Counted from the first letter of the stretch, positions 37,089 through 46,390 are shown. The stretch is 64,000 bases of DNA from UBA1181 sp963648205 (GCA_963648205.1 CAVJCT010000038.1:1-64000); one strand, 5' to 3'. Notes: a model not told the origin generated them from the sequence alone. Made by a program: numbers and translations.

Positions 37089-39374
37089 CTATTTTGCCTC
37101 AACTCTCAACGTTCCTTCTTCGATTGATGCCCATTCTGCTTTCTGCACGGCTTTCGTTCGTGGCAAAATTGGCTCTCCTTTCACGTCTGTCAAACCTCTC
37201 TTCGCCAAGATTCTGACCGACACAACGCCATCGGCTATAATCTTCACATCTTCATAGATGCACGGAATGACAATCTTTCCATTCTTATCAATCAATCCCC
37301 AACGATTCACAATCTTGACTGGCGCATAGCCATTCTTGAACGAACCTACCTGGTCGAGGACATACGCCGTCAACGCCTTGCCATTGTTGTTAATCAAACT
37401 GTATTTGCCATTTTTCTCCTTCACCGTTACAAATGATGAAAGATTCTTCAATGACAAACTCTCGCCACTGATCGAATAGTAGAACTCTCCATTATTGGCA
37501 TCCAGAACGTTGTCTTTCAACTCCACTGTTTTGAACCGACATTCTACTGCCATCTTCTTCTCCGTCAGATTATAAACTCCTTTCACTCCATTCTTGGTGA
37601 TGGTACAGAGTTGCTCTGTTTTGCCATCTTTCTCTGCCGTGAAAAATTCAATCGAACTGTACTCGCAAGGCAACAAGAATTTGCCATCTGCGTAAATTCC
37701 TTTCTTATCTGCTTTCGAAATAATGGCTATTTTCTTGCGATAATCATACTCAATCTCATCGTAGAGGGCTGGCAACACTTCTTTGCCTGTTTTGTCTATC
37801 AATCCATATTTGCCACCTTTCTGAATGCGTGCAGAACCCCAAACAAAGGCAGACGCATCCTCAAATTGTGGCTTGATAATCTCTTTTCCATCTAAATTGA
37901 TGAAGCCGAATTTTCCTGCTTTCGACACTGGAATGAGGTCTCCCTTCTCTGAATTGCGGTACGACCAACGTTCATGGTCATCAGAGAAACTATACTCATA
38001 TTTTGGAGCGAAAAGCACCAAGTCTTGCGCTACAAATCCCCATCTTCCTTTATGCACTACCGGACAAACACCATTCTGGAATGTCGACGCATCGTCATAC
38101 TCTGGTCGAGAAACGACTTTACCCGTCTGATCAATGAAATTCCATACCAACTGGTCTTTATCTCGCATTCCAACGCATGTATAGGTGTAGTTGAATGGTT
38201 TTGCAGCCTCAAACTTGCATGGAACGACCACCTTACCTGTAGAATCTGCGAATCCTACCAAATTATTCTTTTTGATGTAGAACAACTCCGTACCTTCTTT
38301 GCCAATTTCATCATATTCGCATGGCAAAATCTGAGTGCCATCGGTCTTGTAAATACCGTATTTGCCATTCTTCTCAACCACAAAATACTCTACCGGACCT
38401 AAATACGGGCCCTCGATGTTATCAAACTCACATGCCAAGATTTCTTTTCCTTCCTTCGAGAAAACACCGTCTACGACACGAATCATTCCATATTTCTTTC
38501 CACCATTGTTTGGTCGTGCTGTTACGATGGAATAACCATTTTTGAACTCGCCAATCGACTCGTATGGGGCTTCTGCCAAAGAATACATTCGTTTTGCAGT
38601 GAGTTTTTTCAACTGCTCTGATGTTTTTACAACCTCTGCCACTGCCGAATCTTTCTTCACCGAGTCTACTGTCAAATTCAAGTTTGGATAGGTCTCCTGA
38701 TACTCTTTTATGGCCTTTTGTTCATCTTTTCCGTAAGAATTTCCATCTTTATCAATGAAGATCCACGCTCCATCTTTATGTACCTTGCAAAGTCCGTTCT
38801 CTTGGAAAGATGGCGTACCGACATTGTCATATTCAAAAGGAATGGCAATCAATCCATACTCATTGACGAATCCAATCGAGTCTGACTCATTGATCACCGC
38901 TGCCATACCATTCGAGAAAGGATATACTTTCTTATAACCGAAAGGTACAACCTGCTCGTTGTTATAGTTGATATAGCCCCAAAGTCCATCTTTCTTTACG
39001 GAAGACAGACTGTTATGGAAATCATTCGCCTCATCAAACTGACAAGGAATCACCTCCTCTGCCTTTTCGTTGATAAAACCATATTTGCCATTCTTCTTCA
39101 CCTTCATTCTGCCGTTGTAGAATCGGTAAGAATCCACCGCGCCGTCCTTCTCGTAGGTTGGCTCTAAAACGACCTCACCATCATAATCGACAAAGCCCAT
39201 CAACGCTCCCTGAAACACTGGTATGATACCCTTGGCAGGCAAACCAACTTCCGTATATCTCACTGTGGCTACTCGCATACCCAACGTAATAGGAACCGTC
39301 TCATATTGCTGCGCATAGACAGTCGTCGACGCTGCCAATGCTAAAAAAAGAGTTATCTTCTTAAATCCTTTCAT
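37089..39374 (-). CDS. WG-repeat exported protein
   Basis: A 761-residue protein with a signal peptide (KITLFLALAASTTVYA) and about fifteen WG-type repeats of some 35-45 residues, with units such as GKYGFINEKAEEVIPCQFDE and GLWGYINYNNEQVVPF. The repeats run over most of the chain. A spacer of about 60 charged residues (around 210-270) interrupts the array. WG repeats are thought to form beta-rich folds for binding, but no role is established for such proteins in Bacteroidota. It may lie in the periplasm or on the outer membrane. It is monocistronic. Confidence 0.85.
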   Translation of the reverse strand: MKGFKKITLFLALAASTTVYAQQYETVPITLGMRVATVRYTEVGLPAKGIIPVFQGALMGFVDYDGEVVLEPTYEKDGAVDSYRFYNGRMKVKKNGKYGFINEKAEEVIPCQFDEANDFHNSLSSVKKDGLWGYINYNNEQVVPFGYKKVYPFSNGMAAVINESDSIGFVNEYGLIAIPFEYDNVGTPSFQENGLCKVHKDGAWIFIDKDGNSYGKDEQKAIKEYQETYPNLNLTVDSVKKDSAVAEVVKTSEQLKKLTAKRMYSLAEAPYESIGEFKNGYSIVTARPNNGGKKYGMIRVVDGVFSKEGKEILACEFDNIEGPYLGPVEYFVVEKNGKYGIYKTDGTQILPCEYDEIGKEGTELFYIKKNNLVGFADSTGKVVVPCKFEAAKPFNYTYTCVGMRDKDQLVWNFIDQTGKVVSRPEYDDASTFQNGVCPVVHKGRWGFVAQDLVLFAPKYEYSFSDDHERWSYRNSEKGDLIPVSKAGKFGFINLDGKEIIKPQFEDASAFVWGSARIQKGGKYGLIDKTGKEVLPALYDEIEYDYRKKIAIISKADKKGIYADGKFLLPCEYSSIEFFTAEKDGKTEQLCTITKNGVKGVYNLTEKKMAVECRFKTVELKDNVLDANNGEFYYSISGESLSLKNLSSFVTVKEKNGKYSLINNNGKALTAYVLDQVGSFKNGYAPVKIVNRWGLIDKNGKIVIPCIYEDVKIIADGVVSVRILAKRGLTDVKGEPILPRTKAVQKAEWASIEEGTLRVEAK

Positions 39375-39424
39375 TTTATATCTTGTGTTTACTACTTGCT
39401 TTTCAATTCAAAACTCACAACTGA

Positions 39425-39432
39425 CAAATTTA
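39425..39432 (-). promoter_or_regulatory. -7 box of the WG-repeat gene
   Basis: Minus-strand TAAATTTG matches TAnnTTTG about 50 bases before the WG-repeat ATG. It is divergent from the Fic promoter. Confidence 0.45.
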
Positions 39433-39490
39433 ATTAAAACTTTTTGAAATGTAGATAGTAACATAAAATGGTTAATTTCAAACAAAATTC

Positions 39491-39498
39491 TATTTTTG
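39491..39498 (+). promoter_or_regulatory. -7 box of the Fic gene
   Basis: TATTTTTG matches TAnnTTTG. The predicted start near 39503 lies just before the palindrome at 39508-39527, so that palindrome would be in the transcript leader at about +5 to +25, an operator-like position. No clear -33 element. Confidence 0.55.
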
Positions 39499-39507
39499 CA
39501 CTCAATT

Positions 39508-39527
39508 TGGTGGTAAGGTTACCACCA
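39508..39527. repeat. Upstream palindrome of the Fic gene (operator-like)
   Basis: TGGTGGTA (39508-39515) and TACCACCA (39520-39527) are perfect reverse complements around AGGT. A further AAGTGGTAA (39532-39540) follows, so the half-site GTGGTA occurs again before the ATG at 39548. The same GGTGGTA/TACCACC core is at the centre of the palindrome after the gene. Confidence 0.8.
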
Positions 39528-39547
39528 TTTTAAGTGGTAAATAGAAT

Positions 39548-40621
39548 ATGGAAAACAAAAAACTACAATTAGCACTTGAAAAGTGGAAGGCATTACAGCC
39601 TTTATCTGAAAAAGACCAAGAAAGGTTGAACAGAAAGTTTACTGTTGAATTTAATTACAACAGCAATCATATTGAGGGCAATACGCTTACTTACGGACAA
39701 ACAGAATTGCTTCTTTTGTTCGGAAAGGTTATCGGAGAAGCAGAGTTCCGTGATTACGAAGAAATGAAAGCGAGCAACATCGGATTAAAAATGATGTTGA
39801 TGGAATCAACGGAAAGTAAACTTCCTCTCACTCAGAATTTCATCAGAACTTTACACCACACTCTACTGCGTGAAGATTACGTTGTATACCGAACACTGCC
39901 TGGTGGAGTTCAAACCAGTTACACTATTCACGCAGGGCAGTACAAAACACGGCCTAACAGTGTAATCACTCGATATGGCGATCGTTTTGAGTATGCTTCT
40001 CCAGAGGAGACTCCTGCATTGATGACAGACCTCGTAGACTGGTATAATGAAGAGGAACAAAAAGGTGATTTGTCTCCAGAAGAATTAGCGATTCTTTTTC
40101 ACTATCGTTACATTCGCATTCACCCTTTCGAGGATGGAAACGGACGTATTGCCAGACTTCTAATGAACTATATTTTGGCACGCCACAATTACCCAATGAT
40201 TGTTGTTCGTAGTCGAAATAAGCAAGACTATTTGGAAGCCTTGCACAAGTCAGACCTTAATGTCGGGCAGACACCAACCGATGGCGCACACGCTCCATTA
40301 AACCTAATCAGACCTTTCTACAAACACATGATTGACACGATCTCTCACGAAATAGAGATGGACACCTTGTTTGTTTCCGAGAAATCCGAAAATGTATGGT
40401 GGTATGACGGAGAAAGGATTGTATTTCGCACTCCAACATACAGCAAAATCTTAAGAGAGTTACAATTGGAAGAGACTGCGTCGTACGCTTACCTTCAGCA
40501 AACATTATCAGTAAATCGTTCTGCTCTACAAAAAATGATTGAAAAACTTACTAAGAATGGGTATGTTGAAAGAGACGAAAAAACAGGTCTTTGGCGTGTT
40601 TTCATCACCCCATCCATCTAA
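39548..40621 (+). CDS. Fic-domain protein with C-terminal winged helix
   Basis: Fic proteins transfer AMP or other phosphate-linked groups to target proteins, or remove them. In this 357-residue protein the complete active motif HPFEDGNGRIAR is at residues 192-203. An inhibitory helix of the N-terminal class, S39 to E43-G44 (SNHIEG), precedes it, whose Glu normally blocks ATP binding. The last 70 residues (YSKILRELQL to WRVFITPS) look like a winged helix for DNA binding. No separate antitoxin gene is adjacent. Palindromes sharing a GGTGGTA core sit on both sides, which suggests that the protein binds them and regulates itself, or that the gene moves as a unit. Target unknown. Confidence 0.92.
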   Translation: MENKKLQLALEKWKALQPLSEKDQERLNRKFTVEFNYNSNHIEGNTLTYGQTELLLLFGKVIGEAEFRDYEEMKASNIGLKMMLMESTESKLPLTQNFIRTLHHTLLREDYVVYRTLPGGVQTSYTIHAGQYKTRPNSVITRYGDRFEYASPEETPALMTDLVDWYNEEEQKGDLSPEELAILFHYRYIRIHPFEDGNGRIARLLMNYILARHNYPMIVVRSRNKQDYLEALHKSDLNVGQTPTDGAHAPLNLIRPFYKHMIDTISHEIEMDTLFVSEKSENVWWYDGERIVFRTPTYSKILRELQLEETASYAYLQQTLSVNRSALQKMIEKLTKNGYVERDEKTGLWRVFITPSI

Positions 40622-40625
40622 AAAG

Positions 40626-40663
40626 TTGCTTAAAAGGTGGTATGCATACCACCTTTTAAGCAA
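40626..40663. repeat. Perfect 38-base palindrome after the Fic gene
   Basis: Every base from 40626 pairs with its mirror base up to 40663, with no loop; the centre is ATGCAT, and GGTGGTA and TACCACC lie on each side. It starts four bases after the Fic stop and ends six bases before the lrgB stop. It may serve as a bidirectional terminator, and also resembles the upstream palindrome, so it may be a cassette boundary. Confidence 0.9.
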
Positions 40664-40669
40664 AATATT

Positions 40670-41365
40670 CTAAATATACCCCATCCAAGAGAGTACGTAG
40701 GGTGTAAGAATGGAGGTCAAAATTCCATTCAGAATCAAGCCTAAACTTGAAAAGGCTCCATAGCGCGCACTGATTTCCAACGACGCTGATGTGCCGACCG
40801 CATGGGCTGCCGTTCCCATCGAGATACCCTGCGCTACGGGATTCTTTACGAAGCCCAACTGCAATATCTTATATCCTAACATCGCTCCTAATATTCCTGT
40901 GATGACAACAACCGCAGCCGTTAAAGAGGGTATTCCACCCATCTGCGCCGTAATCTCCATAGCGATAGGCGTGGTAACCGACTTAGGGGCTAACGAGATA
41001 ATCACCTCCTTCGTTGCACCCAATGTTGATGCCACAAAGACAACTGACACAATGCCGACAAGACAGCCAACCAACTGCGATAACAAAATCGGAAGGGCTT
41101 GTTTCTTGATCGCCTCAAACTGCAAATACAAAGGCACGCCCAAAGCCACAACCGCGGGTTTCAACCAAAACTCAATGTACTTGCCACCCTTCTCGTAGGT
41201 GTCAAAGTCTATTCCGAAAATCTCCAAATAGATGATGATGACGGCAATCGTCAGCAGAATCGGATTGAGCAACACAGAACCCGTCTTCTTCTGCAACATC
41301 TTGAAAACATGATAGACACCAAACGTGATGGCTATCAAAAAAAACTCATTTCTTAGAAAATCCAT
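40670..41365 (-). CDS. lrgB: LrgB/CidB-family membrane protein
   Basis: A 231-residue membrane protein with the LrgB features LAPKSVTTPIAMEI and GTAAHAVGTSAS. In Staphylococcus the LrgAB proteins modulate murein hydrolase activity and lysis; related plastid and bacterial proteins carry glycolate or pyruvate. Its first 20 bases overlap the end of lrgA, so the two are translationally coupled. Confidence 0.9.
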   Translation of the reverse strand: MDFLRNEFFLIAITFGVYHVFKMLQKKTGSVLLNPILLTIAVIIIYLEIFGIDFDTYEKGGKYIEFWLKPAVVALGVPLYLQFEAIKKQALPILLSQLVGCLVGIVSVVFVASTLGATKEVIISLAPKSVTTPIAMEITAQMGGIPSLTAAVVVITGILGAMLGYKILQLGFVKNPVAQGISMGTAAHAVGTSASLEISARYGAFSSLGLILNGILTSILTPYVLSWMGYI

Positions 41366-41708
41366 TGAACTTCCTCGCTAACTGATGAACCCAACCTGTA
41401 ATCACTAACACCAACACCGTACTCACAACCGTTGCCACCAAAATCGGCAGCACTTGCGCCTTGATAATGTCAAAATACAACATAATCGCCACTCCTGGTG
41501 GAATGAAGAAGAATGCCAAATTGGACGTCAAAAAATCAGAGATTCCCTTCACCCACTCCAATTTGACAATGCCAGCTTTGAGCAACGCCGTCAGCGTGAG
41601 CAGTCCGATGACACTCGAAGGCAGACTAACACCCGTCAGGTAAACCACCAACTCACCAAAGGCTAAACAGCCAAAAATGATGAAACATTGTAGAATAACG
41701 CCTTTCAT
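41346..41708 (-). CDS. lrgA: LrgA/CidA-family membrane protein
   Basis: A 120-residue holin-like protein with four membrane segments and the LrgA core (SLPSSVIGLLTLTALL, then FFIPPGVAIM). It is the partner of LrgB, whose gene overlaps its end. The pair is set directly beside the Fic cassette, but no link is evident. Confidence 0.9.
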   Translation of the reverse strand: MKGVILQCFIIFGCLAFGELVVYLTGVSLPSSVIGLLTLTALLKAGIVKLEWVKGISDFLTSNLAFFFIPPGVAIMLYFDIIKAQVLPILVATVVSTVLVLVITGWVHQLARKFNGFSKK

Positions 41709-41769
41709 ATTCGTTCTCGTTTAAGAAAACTCATTTACACGATTTCAAATCAAACAGGATAAAATAAAA

Positions 41770-41798
41770 ATGGAGAACAGCCTCCGACCATTCTCCAT
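41770..41798 (-). terminator. Terminator of the small membrane protein gene
   Basis: Minus-strand ATGGAGAA pairs with TTCTCCAT (41791-41798 with 41770-41777). The T-rich TTTTTATTTTA follows on the minus strand. It ends the 58-residue gene's transcript and insulates lrgA. Confidence 0.8.
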
Positions 41799-41820
41799 CT
41801 ATTCTTTCAGGCTTCGATTC

Positions 41821-41997
41821 TTATTTTTCTAAGAATTGTTTGTTCAAGAAAACATACAAAATGACTCCGGCTACCATCAAGAAACCAGAAGTTAACAATG
41901 CTGAGTTTGAACTAAACGCACCGAAATAATACAACATAAGGATGACTGCGCCAATGAGGACAACAAACACACCCAAATATCTCATAAAACTGCCCAT
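41821..41997 (-). CDS. Small membrane protein, 58 residues
   Basis: A short open frame with ATG start and its own terminator. The protein begins MGSFMRYLGVFVVLIGAV and has two hydrophobic stretches (about residues 7-26 and 34-51) joined by a short polar turn (GAFSSNS), ending KQFLEK. This predicts a hairpin in the inner membrane. Small proteins of this form are common in Bacteroidales, but no function is known. It lies between lrgA and the polyene-like cluster, with spacers of about 110 bases on both sides. Confidence 0.75.
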   Translation of the reverse strand: MGSFMRYLGVFVVLIGAVILMLYYFGAFSSNSALLTSGFLMVAGVILYVFLNKQFLEK

Positions 41998-42105
41998 ATT
42001 CTATGTATTTTTTACTATTACTATTTTCTTGATACAATCACTTGCAAAGAACGGATATTTTTTTCGTTAAAAAAAATTTTGTGAGGGTAAAATCGTACGT
42101 TTTTT

Positions 42106-45100
42106 TTAGGATTTTATTTGATATTCCAGATTACTCGGCACTCCTCCACAATTTCTCGCTATGGAGATTTTCTCTTCGTCAGAGTCCGTTGCAATGATGT
42201 GCAAATGTTTTTTCACCAAGGCTGCCAACAACGTTTTTTCACCATAACCACAGTCGTTTACGGTGATTTCGCCTTCATTTGGCAAGCTGTCCACCCACTC
42301 GAGGGTCGACTGTGAATAGAGACTCTTCTTCACCGCTTTAGCGACCTCCGCTCCTTTGTAGAGGTACTGATGATAAACGTAATCTTGGAAATATGCTGCT
42401 GTCTCGATTTCATCAGAGATTTTGGCATATTGTTCAATGTAATATTTGTGTACCGCTTGACTTGCCTTGCGTGGGTCTTTTCCTTTTATCATTTCGTTCT
42501 CACTCGTGATTGGTGGCAATACTCTGACATCAATGCGACCTTTTCTCAACAAAAACTCTTTCTTCGGGAAAACATGGTTGATTCCATGAATCAAAATCGG
42601 CACAACGTCCACATTGAATTTCTGCGCTAAGTGGAACGCTCCCTGATGGAAACGCAAAATCTGACCCGTCTCCGACCTTGTCCCCTCTGGGAAAATGAGG
42701 ATGGAATAGCCTCTGTCAATGGCAGATTGCAGGGTTTCAATACTCTCCTCGATACCATTACTGATAGGATAATACTCGGCAAAGCGGATAATGTTACCGT
42801 AGAATGGACAGTTCCATACCCATTTGTTGGTGAGGCATATAATCTTCGGATTAAGCAACAACGTGTACATCAAATCTAAATGAGACTGATGGTTGCAAAT
42901 CAAGATGGATGGTTTTTCGAAATTGTAATTTCCACGGTTCTCTACATGGTATTCAACTCCTGGCATCCACTGTGCAAACTTTCTGAAAATCCACGAAATC
43001 ATCCGATGGAAGCGCAGTTTATTGGCTTCGCTCTTTCCTCCTATCACCAACAAGCCGAATCCCGCTACCGTGTATATCAAACTAAAGAAGATGAACACAG
43101 AAAAGCTCATAATCGTCTTCAGTAAATTACTGAGCGTAATCGGCATAATACGGTTCTCTTTTCCATTCATCGTCAACCATTTGAAGAGCAAAGGAGGGAA
43201 AAGATAAGTCATCAAGATAACTGAACTCATACCGACAATTGTTACCTCTGCCAAAGATTTCAACGCTGGATGTTTGGCAAAAATCAATGCACCTATTCCG
43301 ATGAACATAATCAACGATGAAAGGGCGACCGATCGTTTGTACGATGCCAAAACTTTCTTCTTGTGAGCATACTCGTACATCAAACCTTCAGTAACAAAAA
43401 TGGTGTAATCATCACCCTGACCGAAAATGAACGTTGCCAAAATGATATTCACAATGTTGAATCGTATATCGAACAAGTCCATCAAGCCCAAAATCCAGAA
43501 CCACGCCACCGTGAGCGGCACCATCGCAATAAGTGTCAACTCTATTCTTCCAAAGGAGAACCAAAGGAAGAAAAAGACGATGAAAGCGCAAATAAACAGC
43601 ACTAAATTGAAGTCAGCCGACAGTCCTTCTAACATCTCATCAAACAAGAACTTGTCATCGAACGAGAAGGCTTTCGGAGTGAGTTGGTTGAGAGCCGTCT
43701 GCACTGCCTCCGTGCTATCTTTCTCACAACTCAACGTGGTGTAGACTAAACATTTTTCATCTGAATCAAAGACATACAAGTCGGTCAGTGTCTTTTCTAT
43801 CACGGAGAAATCAGGCACTACCGATTCATCTATCGCAGTGTCAATTTTAGCGATGAAAGCGGAGAAAAATTCTTGTGGCAAGCCTAACTCCGAGCCTTCT
43901 TTTTCCATCAAGGCTGATGCTTTTTCTTTGTTCTCCGACCAATAGCGATTCCATCTTTCAACACGCTCTTTTCGCAGATTTCGAGACGGTGAGAAGCAAG
44001 AAATACCAGAGACTCTCCTCACATTATATTTTTCACAGATAGAGTCAAGTGATTGTCTAACAGACTCATACGTTTGCAAAGTCTCCTCTTTGTTCGTTCC
44101 TTCGCATACGAAATAGGTCTTTTGCAAGGTATCGCTCGTCTGCGCAATGAGTTTCTGCAATTCCGTCCGTTGCGCATCCGTCATATAGTTGATTTTGTGC
44201 AAATCGGCATCGAAAGAGGTTTTCATACTCAAAACCGCAAGCGGAATCGTAAGAATCACCACTGCCAGGACAATGTATTTATTCTCTTCTAAGGCGAAAT
44301 TGGCAAATTTTGTCAGGAATTTTTCTTCAGTAACAGGTCGTTTGAAAAGACTCTTTTTGAAGAGATGGGGCATAAACACCAGCACAAAAATGATGGTTCC
44401 AACGAGTAAAACAGCAGCGAAAATACCCATATCCTCCATTGCGGTGGAGTTGATGAAAGTGATACTGAGAAACGCGCCCACCGTTGTGATATTTCCAATG
44501 ACCAATGGTGAAGCAATCTCTTTCATCGTTTCCTCTCGTGTTTTGCCCTCTCGCAAGTGTGCCAAGAAATGCAGAGGATAATTAGCGGCAATTCCAACGA
44601 TGATAGAACCGATTCCCACTGCAATCACCGAAATGTTTTCTCTACAAACTGACAGCAATGCTAATGCCATCAACGCACCGAAAGCAATGGAGAAAAGCAG
44701 CAACACGATTGAACGTAGGTCTCTGAAGAAATAAAGCAACAACGCAATTATCAACACCAAAGCCAAAACAGAAGTTACAATCGTGTCCGTTTTTATTTGG
44801 TCTGCATTGCCTATCGAAATGTCCGACGCACCAATATGGCTTATACTACAACAATCATTTTTCTCGATGGAATGGGCAGATTTATCAATAGCAGCAATCC
44901 ACTGCTTATTGAGCATAGTCTCAGTAGAAGGGACAAGAGATGTCAGGGTAACAATTGCCTCTTTGCCCTCTTTATCAAACACATAGCCATTATGTTGTTG
45001 GAAGGTATTCTTCTGATGCGCATTCTGTAAATTTTTCAGAATCGGTGCTGAGATATGCAAAGGGTCATTCACCAACATATTTTGCAGCATTCCACCTGTA

Positions 45101-45597
45101 GGAGAATAGAGCAAATCACGAGTCCACACCAATTCATTCCTTAAACGAGCAGTATCTGCAAGCAATGTGTCCAATCGCTTATAATCGGATTCCTCCATAA
45201 AATAAGGCAAATTTTCCACGATGAAATCGGACATTTCTGTAATTTCATCTGTCGACACCTTATAGAAAATATCGCTTGTCAGATGGGTCGTATCATTCTT
45301 CTTCAGTTCTTCAACAAACTGGTCAACGTACGAGCAAAGAGTGTCTTGATTGCATTTCGCACTATCCTTCGAGGCAATAAAAACGACAATTTTATTGGTA
45401 GTGTTCTGGTGCTGATAGGCATAGACAATGCGATCTGTCTTTTCGTTTTTGGGCAGAAACGCACCAATATCCTCCGAAAACCTCGCACATTTAAATACGG
45501 CGACGAGCATAATCGCCAAACAGGCAAACAAAACCAACTTTGCTTTGCCAGGCGAAGCCTCAAAACTTTTATAGATCTTCAAAAGGAGTTCCTTCAT
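42106..45597 (-). CDS. Trifunctional MMPL exporter / PlsC acyltransferase / methyltransferase-like protein
   Basis: A 1163-residue fusion. Residues of about 1-800 form an MMPL/RND-type exporter with two sets of membrane segments and two periplasmic loops (GADLxxG-type sterol-sensing-like core around residues 270-420). A PlsC/LPLAT domain follows at about 860-1060, with NHQSHLD and FPEGTRS. The last 70 residues (NDCGYGEKTLLAALVKKH, then IIATDSDEEKI) resemble the start of a class I methyltransferase fold but stop early. The combination is known as a trifunctional protein in Bacteroidota polyene clusters. It probably acylates and exports the lipid-linked product. It is the last gene of the operon and overlaps the preceding glycosyltransferase by four bases. 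Confidence 0.85.
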   Translation of the reverse strand: MKELLLKIYKSFEASPGKAKLVLFACLAIMLVAVFKCARFSEDIGAFLPKNEKTDRIVYAYQHQNTTNKIVVFIASKDSAKCNQDTLCSYVDQFVEELKKNDTTHLTSDIFYKVSTDEITEMSDFIVENLPYFMEESDYKRLDTLLADTARLRNELVWTRDLLYSPTGGMLQNMLVNDPLHISAPILKNLQNAHQKNTFQQHNGYVFDKEGKEAIVTLTSLVPSTETMLNKQWIAAIDKSAHSIEKNDCCSISHIGASDISIGNADQIKTDTIVTSVLALVLIIALLLYFFRDLRSIVLLLFSIAFGALMALALLSVCRENISVIAVGIGSIIVGIAANYPLHFLAHLREGKTREETMKEIASPLVIGNITTVGAFLSITFINSTAMEDMGIFAAVLLVGTIIFVLVFMPHLFKKSLFKRPVTEEKFLTKFANFALEENKYIVLAVVILTIPLAVLSMKTSFDADLHKINYMTDAQRTELQKLIAQTSDTLQKTYFVCEGTNKEETLQTYESVRQSLDSICEKYNVRRVSGISCFSPSRNLRKERVERWNRYWSENKEKASALMEKEGSELGLPQEFFSAFIAKIDTAIDESVVPDFSVIEKTLTDLYVFDSDEKCLVYTTLSCEKDSTEAVQTALNQLTPKAFSFDDKFLFDEMLEGLSADFNLVLFICAFIVFFFLWFSFGRIELTLIAMVPLTVAWFWILGLMDLFDIRFNIVNIILATFIFGQGDDYTIFVTEGLMYEYAHKKKVLASYKRSVALSSLIMFIGIGALIFAKHPALKSLAEVTIVGMSSVILMTYLFPPLLFKWLTMNGKENRIMPITLSNLLKTIMSFSVFIFFSLIYTVAGFGLLVIGGKSEANKLRFHRMISWIFRKFAQWMPGVEYHVENRGNYNFEKPSILICNHQSHLDLMYTLLLNPKIICLTNKWVWNCPFYGNIIRFAEYYPISNGIEESIETLQSAIDRGYSILIFPEGTRSETGQILRFHQGAFHLAQKFNVDVVPILIHGINHVFPKKEFLLRKGRIDVRVLPPITSENEMIKGKDPRKASQAVHKYYIEQYAKISDEIETAAYFQDYVYHQYLYKGAEVAKAVKKSLYSQSTLEWVDSLPNEGEITVNDCGYGEKTLLAALVKKHLHIIATDSDEEKISIARNCGGVPSNLEYQIKS

Positions 45598-46376
45598 TTC
45601 TTCGATTTTTTAATTTTTCTAACTATCCATCGTATCGCCATCGAAGGGTAACCATAGACTATCGCAATGAGGCAAAGGAAGGTGTTCAGCACACTGATTC
45701 GGAAGAAATCTTTGCCTGGACGGAAATGGGACACTCGCTCTTCTTTCGGTGGGTAATAGACGTGTATCGAGATAGGTTTAAGTGGCACTAACTTCCAGGC
45801 GCATCTCACCAAAATTTCCAATTCAGCCTCATATCTTTTGTTGAAAGGTGTGATGAAACCGATGTTTTTTAAAGGATAAAGGCGATACCCTGTCTGCGTG
45901 TCGGGCAGTTTTTGAAGCGTCTGAATATGAAACCAGAAATTGGAAAATCGGTTGGCAAAATTGTTTCCCGAAGGCATGTTAGGATTGTCGAACGAGCGAC
46001 TGCCTATGATAAACGCTTTTGGATTTTCTTTGTGAGCCTCAACGAAAAGGGGCAAGTCAGAGAATTTATGCTGACCATCAGAATCTAAAGTGATAACGGA
46101 TTCTATTCCTAATGTCTTCGCCTTTAGGAAACCCTCTTTCAAGGCATTTCCCTTTCCTTTATTTGGGGAATATGATACCAATTGTAGTTTTTCTTTCCAA
46201 CGAGATAAAATTTCAGCGGTTTCATCGTTAGATCCGTCATTCACCAAGATGACCGTTTCACTATACTGCACTGCCTCTGCGATAACCGATTCTAATGTTT
46301 GCGCATTATTGTAAGTCGGTATGAGCAATGCAATCTTGTTCTCTTTCAAATAGTTTTTTACATCTTCTGGTGTCAT
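45594..46376 (-). CDS. Family 2 glycosyltransferase (DPM1-like)
   Basis: A 260-residue cytoplasmic GT-A enzyme: IALLIPTYNNAQTL at the N-terminus, NDGSNDET, the DSD metal-binding motif in LDSDGQH, and TGYRLYP. The dolichyl-phosphate-mannose-synthase-like form suggests transfer of a sugar to a lipid or to the polyene headgroup. I prefer ATG 46376 (MTPEDVKNY) to an earlier start at 46424 that would run into the dehydratase gene. It overlaps the MMPL gene by four bases. Confidence 0.88.
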   Translation of the reverse strand: MTPEDVKNYLKENKIALLIPTYNNAQTLESVIAEAVQYSETVILVNDGSNDETAEILSRWKEKLQLVSYSPNKGKGNALKEGFLKAKTLGIESVITLDSDGQHKFSDLPLFVEAHKENPKAFIIGSRSFDNPNMPSGNNFANRFSNFWFHIQTLQKLPDTQTGYRLYPLKNIGFITPFNKRYEAELEILVRCAWKLVPLKPISIHVYYPPKEERVSHFRPGKDFFRISVLNTFLCLIAIVYGYPSMAIRWIVRKIKKSKK

Positions 46377-46390
46377 TGACTGTCTCTTTT

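Noticed and set aside
39548..40621. Fic gene as toxin of a two-gene toxin-antitoxin pair
   Set aside because: No small antitoxin gene is adjacent and the inhibitory motif lies in the same chain, so it is a self-inhibited single-gene type.
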